The notes under the pieces were generated by a model. It did not search any database, had not been told where the DNA came from, and worked only from the letters and a program-made list of their open reading frames with translations. A program made the position numbers and the translations under genes. A DNA stretch of 10,572 bases from UJ101 sp047975265 (GTDB taxonomy: Bacteria > Bacteroidota > Bacteroidia > Flavobacteriales > UJ101). The stretch spans positions 1 to 10,572 of the forward strand of contig JBKEDE010000079.1 in the NCBI GenBank assembly GCA_047975265.1. The letters run 5' to 3'. This document shows positions 1-6,153 of this stretch, piece after piece (the first letter of the stretch is position 1; each line of letters begins with the position of its first letter).

Positions 1-168
1 CAACTGTAATTCAGTATTAATAGACATATATTCTGCTGTAAGATTTAGGGCAACTAATTCCATATTACTCATTTTTGGTTTTCTAATTTGAGTAAAACTA
101 TCAATATCGTTACAAGTATTTTTAAGATTATTCAAAATAATTTCGTAATTTTCAATCAGATTGTTCAT
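1..168 (-). CDS. IS982-family transposase, N-terminal fragment cut by the window edge
   Basis: Reading the minus strand from the ATG at 166-168 gives 56 uninterrupted codons to the window edge. The stretch LVALNLTAEYMSI (residues 39-51), preceded by a basic PK pair, matches what I recall of the N-terminus of Bacteroidota IS982-family transposases; this is recognition from memory, not a search. In that family the DDE catalytic core lies further downstream, outside this window, so whether the gene is intact cannot be judged. The upstream sequence is AT-rich; on the minus strand TTTATTTG, one base off the Bacteroidota TAnnTTTG box, lies about 20 bases before the start. I could not identify the terminal inverted repeat between 169 and 264, so the edge of the element is not placed. 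The alternative is a host protein with a chance resemblance. Confidence 0.65.
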   Translation of the reverse strand, partial: MNNLIENYEIILNNLKNTCNDIDSFTQIRKPKMSNMELVALNLTAEYMSINTELQL

Positions 169-264
169 GATATTTAATTGTTTGAAAGTCAAATAAATAT
201 ACGATTTTTTAATCACTTGAACAATCTTTTTTTAAATGCACAACAGGTAATTATAATATTAAAT

Positions 265-471
265 ATGAAGGATAAAACCGTCTTAGATTACACAAAAGAA
301 ATTTTAGAAAAAGTAAGTTTTAGTGTAGAATTGTTTTCCAGAGAAGTAAAAAAAGCATTTCAAACCTTATCACAAGAAGACTGTCGGGAATTATTAATAT
401 TTATAGAACAAAAAGTCGTTCAAAATCCACAATTAAAAGTTTGTTTAGAAGAAATTAAAATAGAAGTATAA
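265..471 (+). CDS. Small uncharacterised helical protein (68 aa)
   Basis: I do not recognise this protein with certainty. From the ATG at 265 it encodes 68 residues, highly charged and predicted mostly helical, with no signal peptide or membrane segment, so it is probably cytoplasmic. The frame is open further upstream from 178, but that part is low-complexity intergenic-like sequence, and the 265 start is preceded by the A/T-rich run usual in this genome. The N-terminus, with LDYTKEILEKVSF at residues 7-19, recalls a family of very short conserved Bacteroidota proteins of unknown function; that link is from memory and tentative. Two cysteines (40 and 60) are not in a metal-binding arrangement. 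It converges on the substrate-binding lipoprotein 22 bases downstream and diverges from the transposase fragment, so it is transcribed alone. No terminator is evident. Confidence 0.6.
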   Translation: MKDKTVLDYTKEILEKVSFSVELFSREVKKAFQTLSQEDCRELLIFIEQKVVQNPQLKVCLEEIKIEV

Positions 472-493
472 ATTTGGATAAGCATTCATCATT

Positions 494-2149
494 TTATTTC
501 TCTTTCCAAACGTTTTTTAAATCCAATAAATTAATCGGGTTACTTTTAAAATTTTGAATTTTTTTGTTTACAAAAAGGGTTACCTCGTCATAATACAACG
601 GAACTACAGGAGCTTTGGAAAGCATCAAGCTATCCATTTTTTGATATAAAGTACGTCGTTGGTCGTACGAGGTTTCTTGTAAGGCTTTTTCATACCATTG
701 GTCAAATTGAGTATTTTTAAAATGCGAATAATTAGGTCCGTTCGGAGCTTGATTTTTTGAGTAAAACAAGGATAAATAATTTTCTCCATCAGGATAATCA
801 GCAATCCAACTCACACGAAAAAAAGAAAATTTTCCGTTGGCTTTTCCATCTCTTAAAGTAGCTCCGGGTGTAACATTGATTTGAATTTCAAGTCCTAATT
901 TATTTAATTCGGCCTGCAAATATTCACAAATATTCAAATAGTCAGAAGTTGTTGTCAGTTGTATTTCAGGTAAAGAACCTTTTTCTTTTTTGTATAAATC
1001 AATCAATTTTTTCGCTTTTTCGGGCTGATAATCATATCCTTTCTTAAAATAAGAAGGCAATCCATCCGGAATCATGCCTCCGGTAGCAGGAGTTCCGATG
1101 TTGTTTCGTAAATATTGAATTACTTTTGTACGGTCAAAACCATAATTTATAGCCTGTCGGAGTCGTATATCGAGCTTTTTGTCATCACCTAAATAAAAAC
1201 ATAAGTATTCTGTATTCAGGTACGATTGTTTTTTCAACACCAACTTTTCTTGATATTCTGTATTTAATTCTCCCGTAACAGAAACCAACTCATCTTTATA
1301 ACTGGGGTCTAACCCGGACATAAAATCAATATTTCCTTGTATCAATTGTAGGAACTCACTATATTTATCAGGTAAAAAAGTAACTGAGACAGCTTCTAAA
1401 TAAGGAAGGGATTTTCCTTCTGAATCTTTTTCAAAATACAAGGGATTTTTTCGTAAAACCAATTTTACATTTTCTTCCCAAATCTTAAACTGGAAAGGTC
1501 CGGTTCCTACTGGATTTGATCTAAAATCAGAACCATAAAATTCAACCGCTTCCTTTGGAACAACCGCACAATATTGCATGCTTAATAATCCTAAAAAAGG
1601 AGGAAAAGCCTCGTTTAATTTAATTTGAAAAACCGTGTCATTCAATGCTTTAAAATTTTCAACATGAGCTAAAACCCAGCCCCCGGGAGATACTGTTTGT
1701 TTGTCCAATAAACGGTTAAAACTATATACAAAATCGTAGGCGGTTACGTTTCGTGTTTTTTGCTTTCCAAAAACCGTATTTTGATGAAAAAAAACATCTT
1801 TTCGTAGAATAAAATCATACGTTTTTCCATCTTTAGAAATAATCCATTTTTTTGAAACAGAAGGTTTTATATTCATTTGAGAATCCAATTGAACCAATCC
1901 GTTAAATAATTGATTGGTAATCCAAATATTACTTTGCGTTTTGGCAAAAGCGGGGTCTAAAGAGCTTATCCCGTCGTATCGGTTAAAACGGAAAACCTTT
2001 GAATCATCAATTTCTATTGGATTTTTACAGGAGTTTAATGTCAAGAACATAATCAAAAAATAGAAAAACAATTGTTTTGTGTTTTGATAATTCTTTTTCT
2101 TTACTGCTTCATTTTTTATTTTTGGCTTTCTTATCCTAACAATTGCCAT
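494..2149 (-). CDS. Peptide/oligopeptide ABC transporter substrate-binding lipoprotein (SBP_bac_5, OppA/DppA-like)
   Basis: This is an extracytoplasmic solute-binding protein of the oligopeptide/dipeptide class, 551 residues, about the normal length. Residues 26-40 form a hydrophobic export segment ending in a lipobox (LNSC, lipidated Cys41), so the mature protein should be membrane anchored. Family hallmarks are a ligand-lobe opening around residues 60-90 (SSLDPAFA, then NQLFNGLVQLD) and the signature NPVGTGPFQF at 212-221. The ATG at 2147-2149 is chosen because AGGA lies 8 bases upstream and a good minus-strand promoter sits at 2175-2204. The basic n-region of about 25 residues is long for a lipoprotein, but there is no later ATG before the hydrophobic core. 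No permease or ATPase gene is adjacent, so its transporter partner is unlinked or the protein acts otherwise. The exact substrate is not predictable. Confidence 0.9.
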   Translation of the reverse strand: MAIVRIRKPKIKNEAVKKKNYQNTKQLFFYFLIMFLTLNSCKNPIEIDDSKVFRFNRYDGISSLDPAFAKTQSNIWITNQLFNGLVQLDSQMNIKPSVSKKWIISKDGKTYDFILRKDVFFHQNTVFGKQKTRNVTAYDFVYSFNRLLDKQTVSPGGWVLAHVENFKALNDTVFQIKLNEAFPPFLGLLSMQYCAVVPKEAVEFYGSDFRSNPVGTGPFQFKIWEENVKLVLRKNPLYFEKDSEGKSLPYLEAVSVTFLPDKYSEFLQLIQGNIDFMSGLDPSYKDELVSVTGELNTEYQEKLVLKKQSYLNTEYLCFYLGDDKKLDIRLRQAINYGFDRTKVIQYLRNNIGTPATGGMIPDGLPSYFKKGYDYQPEKAKKLIDLYKKEKGSLPEIQLTTTSDYLNICEYLQAELNKLGLEIQINVTPGATLRDGKANGKFSFFRVSWIADYPDGENYLSLFYSKNQAPNGPNYSHFKNTQFDQWYEKALQETSYDQRRTLYQKMDSLMLSKAPVVPLYYDEVTLFVNKKIQNFKSNPINLLDLKNVWKEK

Positions 2150-2174
2150 TCGTTTTTTCCTATTTTATAAAACG

Positions 2175-2204
2175 CAAAGATATTGAATATTCATACAACT
2201 CAAA
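2175..2204 (-). promoter_or_regulatory. Promoter for the substrate-binding lipoprotein gene
   Basis: On the minus strand TTTG (2204-2201) is followed after 18 bases by TATCTTTG (2182-2175). This matches the Bacteroidota housekeeping sigma consensus TTTG, 17-23 bases, TAnnTTTG exactly. Transcription would begin near 2168-2170, giving a leader of about 20 bases that contains AGGA ahead of the ATG at 2149. Confidence 0.7.
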
Positions 2205-2211
2205 AAATGAT

Positions 2212-2219
2212 TATCTTTG
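2212..2219 (+). promoter_or_regulatory. -7 promoter element for mtaB
   Basis: TATCTTTG is a perfect TAnnTTTG box on the plus strand, back to back with the identical box of the divergent gene. The nearest TTG upstream (2183-2185) is 26 bases away, longer than usual, so the -33 element is weak or absent. The expected transcription start, a few bases after the box, falls on or next to the proposed GTG start codon of mtaB. Confidence 0.55.
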
Positions 2220-2223
2220 CTCA

Positions 2224-3546
2224 GTGGTGGTACAAGAAATAAAGAAAGTTGCTTTTCATACATTGGGTTGTAAATTGAATTTTGCAGAAACCTCAACCAT
2301 AGCACGAGATTTTAAAGAAAAAGGTTATAGACAAGTTTCCTTCGGTTCGTTTGCTGATATTTATGTAATCAATACATGTTCTGTAACGGATCATGCCGAT
2401 AAACGTTTTAAAACAATTGTAAAATCGTGTTTAAAAAATAATGATAAAGCTTTTGTGGTTGCAGTAGGATGTTATGCCCAATTAAAACCTGAAGAAATTG
2501 CTGAAGTTGATGGTGTAGATTTGGTGTTGGGAGCTACCGAAAAATTTAAAATCACACATTATTTACACGATTTATCAAAAAAAGATTTAGGCGAAGTTCA
2601 TTCTTGTGAAATTGAAAATGCCAATTTTTATACAGAATCCTATTCTTTAGGAGATAGAACCCGTGCTTTTCTAAAAATACAAGACGGATGCGATTACAAA
2701 TGCACGTATTGTACCATTCCGTTAGCCAGAGGAATTTCTCGATCCGATTCTTTAGAAAATGTTTTGAATAATGCTAAAGAGATATCCGATCGGGGTGTAA
2801 AAGAGATTGTATTAACCGGTGTAAATATTGGTGATTACGGAAAAGGAGAATTTGGGAACAAGAAGCATAAACATACATTTTTAGATTTGGTAAAAGCCTT
2901 AGACCAGATGAAAGGAATTGAACGTTTACGGATTTCATCCATAGAGCCTAATTTGTTAAAAGATGAAATAATAGCGTTTTGTGCCCAATCCAATACTTTT
3001 GTACCTCATTTCCATGTACCTTTGCAAAGTGGAAGTAATCAGATTTTAAAGGCTATGAAACGTCGTTACTTAAAAGAACTCTATGCAGACCGTATTCATA
3101 AAATAAAAGAATGTATGCCTGATGCCTGTATTGGAGTAGATGTGATTGTCGGTTTTCCGGGAGAAACAGATGAAATCTTTTTAGAAACTTATAATTTTTT
3201 GGCTAATTTAGACATTTCGTATCTTCATGTGTTTTCATATTCTGAAAGACCTGATACGGAAGCGATTGAAATGAAAGCGATTGTTCCTAAAAAAATTCGT
3301 CATAAACGAAGCAAAATGTTGCGGGGTTTGTCAGCCAGAAAGCGAAGAGCTTTTTATGAAAGTCAGATAGGAATCATTAGAAAAGTATTGTGGGAGAGTG
3401 AAAATAAGGAAGGATATCTTCATGGGTTTACGGAAAATTATGTACGTGTTCGTACAAAATACCGTTCTAACTTAATCAATACTATAACAAAAGTAAGATT
3501 AACTCAAATTGACGAAGAAGGAAACGTAGAGACAGTGCTTGTATAA
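2224..3546 (+). CDS. mtaB: tRNA (N6-threonylcarbamoyladenosine-37 C2)-methylthiotransferase MtaB
   Basis: This radical-SAM enzyme adds a methylthio group to t6A37 of ANN-decoding tRNAs in the cytoplasm. From GTG 2224 it has 440 residues, normal for the MiaB/MtaB family. The N-terminal UPF0004 domain carries the three cysteines for the auxiliary cluster (16, 52, 83, in TLGCKLN, NTCS and VGCY). The radical-SAM motif is CDYKCTYC (Cys156, 160, 163). Further family motifs are LTGVNIGDYG, VPLQSGS and VIVGFPGE. A C-terminal segment of about 60 residues fits the RNA-binding TRAM-like domain. TLGCKLNFAE and the tail place it with MtaB rather than MiaB or RimO. No in-frame ATG occurs before the first conserved Cys. 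The frame is open back to a TTG at 2143, but that lies upstream of the promoter box, so GTG 2224 or 2227 is preferred. It probably forms an operon with the downstream hydrolase, 28 bases away. Confidence 0.93.
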   Translation: MVVQEIKKVAFHTLGCKLNFAETSTIARDFKEKGYRQVSFGSFADIYVINTCSVTDHADKRFKTIVKSCLKNNDKAFVVAVGCYAQLKPEEIAEVDGVDLVLGATEKFKITHYLHDLSKKDLGEVHSCEIENANFYTESYSLGDRTRAFLKIQDGCDYKCTYCTIPLARGISRSDSLENVLNNAKEISDRGVKEIVLTGVNIGDYGKGEFGNKKHKHTFLDLVKALDQMKGIERLRISSIEPNLLKDEIIAFCAQSNTFVPHFHVPLQSGSNQILKAMKRRYLKELYADRIHKIKECMPDACIGVDVIVGFPGETDEIFLETYNFLANLDISYLHVFSYSERPDTEAIEMKAIVPKKIRHKRSKMLRGLSARKRRAFYESQIGIIRKVLWESENKEGYLHGFTENYVRVRTKYRSNLINTITKVRLTQIDEEGNVETVLV

Positions 3547-3574
3547 AAATGTATAACCTAAATATATTAAAAAA

Positions 3575-4231
3575 ATGAATGTTTATTTTATCAGCGGATT
3601 GGGTGCCAACCAAAAAGCCTTTGAGAATTTTGTATTACCCGAAGGATATAAATTTCTATTTATTGACTGGAAACAACCTTTAAAAAACGAAACACTTCCG
3701 AATTACTGTAAACGAATGAGTGAAGAAATAGATACTTCAAAACCATTTATTTTGGTGGGTTATTCGTTTGGAGGAATTGTTTCTCAAGAGATAAACCGTT
3801 TTATGAAACCTGAGAAAACCATTATAATTGCCAGTGCTAAAAAGAAAGAAGAAATGTGCTTAATGTTTAAAATTTCCTCATTGACTTCTTTCCATAAAAT
3901 TGTTCCCTCTTCCCTTTTTACCAATGAGTATTTTTTATCCTACAAGTTTTTCAGAAATATTTATTACATCAGAGATAAAGCAACTAACTTTTTTGATTAT
4001 TACGTTCATCGCGATCCTTATTACCTACGTTGGTCGTTTAATAAAATTGTAAATTGGAAACCTACCGTAAAAGTTGAAAATTTATACCATATTCATGGAG
4101 CTCAAGATGTTGTCTTTCCTAATGTAAAAGTAACAGAAAATGTAAGAGTAATTGAAAATGGAACACACCTTATGCCTATGTATCGAACCAAAACAGTGAA
4201 TAAAATTTTAAATGATATTCTGACTCGTTAG
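3575..4231 (+). CDS. Alpha/beta-fold hydrolase
   Basis: This is a small (218 aa) cytoplasmic alpha/beta hydrolase with no signal peptide. The nucleophile elbow is GYSFGG with Ser64, preceded by a hydrophobic strand (FILVGYS). The acid is probably Asp178 (HGAQD, 174-178) and the catalytic His is His198 (ENGTH). The HG turn before the acid and the early GLG (8-10) oxyanion-type loop fit the fold. The lid region, about 90-160, is rich in Phe, Tyr and Lys. The substrate cannot be inferred. It starts 28 bases after mtaB on the same strand with no terminator between, so the two are probably cotranscribed, though no functional link is evident. It converges on the histidine kinase gene with only 16 bases between the stop codons and no convincing terminator. 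Confidence 0.85.
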   Translation: MNVYFISGLGANQKAFENFVLPEGYKFLFIDWKQPLKNETLPNYCKRMSEEIDTSKPFILVGYSFGGIVSQEINRFMKPEKTIIIASAKKKEEMCLMFKISSLTSFHKIVPSSLFTNEYFLSYKFFRNIYYIRDKATNFFDYYVHRDPYYLRWSFNKIVNWKPTVKVENLYHIHGAQDVVFPNVKVTENVRVIENGTHLMPMYRTKTVNKILNDILTR

Positions 4232-4247
4232 AAAGATTCTTTAAAAA

Positions 4248-5267
4248 CTATATTTTTTTCAAATTAAAATAAAAAGTTGTCCCTTTTCCTGATTGACTTT
4301 CTACATGGATTTTCTCTCCATGAGCATCTAGAATATGCTTGACAATGGATAGACCTAAGCCTGAACCTCCTTTTTTTCGATTTCGGCTTTTGTCAACCCG
4401 ATAAAAACGTTCGAAAATACGTTCTTGATCTTCTTGAGAAATCCCTTGACCATTGTCATGAACAGCTATTTGGATATTTTCGTTTTGGTTTTTGAAAGAA
4501 ACTGTAACCATGGTGTCATCTTGATTGGAATGCTTAATGGCATTAACCACTAAATTAACCATCACTTGCTGAATCCGTTCCAAATCACCAATTATCCGGA
4601 TGTTATCGTATTCTTTATCAAATCGTAATAATATATTTTGTTTTTGGGCTTTTATTTCGAGCAAATCAAAAACTTCTTGAACAACCGCAATGATATTAAA
4701 AGGTTTGGGCGTGATTTGTATTTTTCCGGATTCCAATTCAGAAATCATATCCAAATCTTTTACGATATAACCTAACCGATCGACCGATTTATTGATTCTG
4801 TTAAGGTATTTATACCGTATATTTTCATCTTCCATACCGCCTTCGATTAAAGTTAGAAGGAAACCTTGAATAGAAAACAGCGGTGTTTTTAATTCATGCG
4901 AAACGTTTCCTAAAAATTCTCTTCGGTAATTTTCACGTTCGGTTAAAATATCAATTTCTTTTCCTTTTTGTCGCGATAAAAGTGTAACGCGTTCTGAGAT
5001 CTCATCGATATACTCCGGAATGGAAGCTTCTTTATTGCGTTTTAGATTAAAAACATTATGATATAATTTTTTTATTTTTTGATCCACTTTGGCTGTTTTA
5101 AGCACTACCGTTATCCATACTGTGAAAAAGCTAATGAAGAGAATTAAAAGGGAGAGACTGAATGGATGTACATCGAAATCATAAAAAATAATCAGAGAAA
5201 CCAGAACTGTAATAATACAAGATGTAATTAGAGCAATGGTTAATGAAAAATAGTATTTTTTAAGCAT
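4248..5267 (-). CDS. PhoR-like sensor histidine kinase
   Basis: This is a membrane histidine kinase of 339 residues, HisKA plus HATPase_c. Two membrane helices (about 5-29 and 36-56) are joined by only some six residues, so there is practically no periplasmic sensor domain. Residues 57-115 form a charged, coiled-coil-like linker with no room for a PAS domain. The H-box is NVSHELKTPL with phospho-accepting His124. The N-box has Asn238 and Asn242, G1 is DNGQGI (271-276), the F-box is around 284-289 (IFERFY), and G2 is GGSGLGL (300-306). All catalytic motifs are intact. Its ATG lies inside the last codons of the response regulator gene (8-base overlap), suggesting translational coupling and an obligate pair. 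The H-box surroundings resemble PhoR of the Pho system, but the signal is inferred, not shown. Confidence 0.92.
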   Translation of the reverse strand: MLKKYYFSLTIALITSCIITVLVSLIIFYDFDVHPFSLSLLILFISFFTVWITVVLKTAKVDQKIKKLYHNVFNLKRNKEASIPEYIDEISERVTLLSRQKGKEIDILTERENYRREFLGNVSHELKTPLFSIQGFLLTLIEGGMEDENIRYKYLNRINKSVDRLGYIVKDLDMISELESGKIQITPKPFNIIAVVQEVFDLLEIKAQKQNILLRFDKEYDNIRIIGDLERIQQVMVNLVVNAIKHSNQDDTMVTVSFKNQNENIQIAVHDNGQGISQEDQERIFERFYRVDKSRNRKKGGSGLGLSIVKHILDAHGEKIHVESQSGKGTTFYFNLKKI

Positions 5268-5943
5268 TTATGGTGTTCATTTTGTATCCAACGCCTTTTA
5301 CGGTGCTAAAACGTTCGTTACCAAATTTTTCGCGTAATTTCCTAATATGAACATCAATGGTTCTTCCTCCAACCACAACTTCATTTCCCCAAACTTTTTC
5401 CAATATTTCTTCACGTTTAAAAACACGTTCCGGTTTGGACGCCAACAATGCTAACAATTCAAATTCTTTTCTGGGAAGTGAAAATTCTTCTTCTTTAAAA
5501 GATATTTTATAGGTCTCCCTGTTGATTATAATATCTTCGGCAATAATGGTTTCGTTCTGGTTTTTGTCTTTAGAACGTCTGAGCCAAGCATTGATTTTAC
5601 TGATTAAAATTTTCGGTTTAATCGGCTTTGTGATATAATCATCAGCTCCGGCAGCATAACCTGCAAGCTGAGAAAAATCTTCTGTTCGGGCGGTTAAAAA
5701 TACAACTAAAGCATTTTTTAAAGATTCTATCTTTTTAATTTCAGCACAAGTTTCAATACCATCCATTTTGGGCATCATAACATCCAGAAGAATTAAATCG
5801 GGCTTTTCGATTTTGGCTTTTTTTAACCCTTCTTCGCCGTTATGAGCAGTGATAACTTGAAAACCCTCTTTGTTTAAATTATACGATAAAAATTCTAAAA
5901 TATCCGGTTCGTCATCTACTAAAAGAATTTTTGATTTCTTCAT
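5260..5943 (-). CDS. OmpR/PhoB-family response regulator
   Basis: This is a 227-residue DNA-binding response regulator. The receiver domain (5-120) has the acidic pocket D10-D11-E12, phospho-acceptor Asp54 (ILLDVMMPKMDG), Thr84 and Lys106 (TKP). The C-terminal winged helix (about 130-225) has its recognition helix in RTIDVHIRKLREKFG (194-208) and ends with GVGYKM. The start at 5943 is used because MKKSKILLVDDE is the canonical beginning. The frame is open to 6000, but the extra 19 residues are unlike a receiver domain. On the minus strand an imperfect TACCTTG box lies about 23 bases upstream and could be the promoter. It is cotranscribed with the kinase. It faces the receptor gene across about 210 bases containing 11-base-period repeats, a likely target of this protein. 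Assignment to PhoB/PhoP specifically is inference from family resemblance and layout. Confidence 0.93.
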   Translation of the reverse strand: MKKSKILLVDDEPDILEFLSYNLNKEGFQVITAHNGEEGLKKAKIEKPDLILLDVMMPKMDGIETCAEIKKIESLKNALVVFLTARTEDFSQLAGYAAGADDYITKPIKPKILISKINAWLRRSKDKNQNETIIAEDIIINRETYKISFKEEEFSLPRKEFELLALLASKPERVFKREEILEKVWGNEVVVGGRTIDVHIRKLREKFGNERFSTVKGVGYKMNTINA

Positions 5944-6039
5944 GAACTTATTTTGTTGTTTAATACAAGGTAAATTTACACAATGATTCTCGAAAAGCAT
6001 AAACTTAATGTTGATAAAGTTACGATAATTTTACATAGT

Positions 6040-6101
6040 AACAGTAATTTAAACTTCATAACATTTTCATAACATAAAAAATACAAAACAGTAATTTGAA
6101 C
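6040..6101 (+). repeat. 15-base imperfect direct repeat flanking the putative regulator site
   Basis: AACAGTAATTTAAAC (6040-6054) recurs as AACAGTAATTTGAAC (6087-6101), 14 of 15 identical and offset by 47 bases. The two copies bracket the 10-base tandem repeat. They may be additional operator half-sites or the trace of a small local duplication in the promoter region. Confidence 0.6.
6055..6075 (+). promoter_or_regulatory. Tandem direct repeat, candidate PhoB/OmpR-type operator
   Basis: TTCATAACAT occurs twice with one intervening T, starting at 6055 and 6066, an 11-base period. Two subunits of an OmpR/PhoB-class regulator bind head-to-tail to direct repeats of about this period; Escherichia coli Pho boxes and Bacillus PhoP boxes are both built this way. 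The site lies between the start of the response regulator gene and that of the receptor, so it could serve either. A weaker TTAC, seven bases, TTAC pair (6020-6034) has the same spacing just upstream. The function is inferred from geometry and position only. Confidence 0.5.
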
Positions 6102-6153
6102 GTAACCTTAACTTTAATAAAATCCAAGTTCTTTGTTGATGAAAATAAACAAT

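Noticed and set aside
181..193. Small inverted repeat TTTGA-AAG-TCAAA
   Set aside because: Considered as a terminal repeat or operator, but it is only five base pairs in AT-rich sequence and no matching copy exists in the window.
2143..2223. Longer mtaB product starting at TTG 2143
   Set aside because: The extra residues do not resemble the MtaB N-terminus, overlap the divergent gene's start, and lie upstream of the TATCTTTG promoter box.
4232..4260. AAAG-ATT-CTTT and A/T runs between the convergent hydrolase and kinase genes as a bidirectional terminator
   Set aside because: The stem is only four base pairs, almost all A-T, too weak to call.
6128..6135. GTTCTTTG as the -7 box for the receptor gene
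   Set aside because: It lacks the conserved TA and has no TTTG at a suitable distance. TAACTTTA at 6109-6116 is an equally imperfect rival, so no promoter was assigned.
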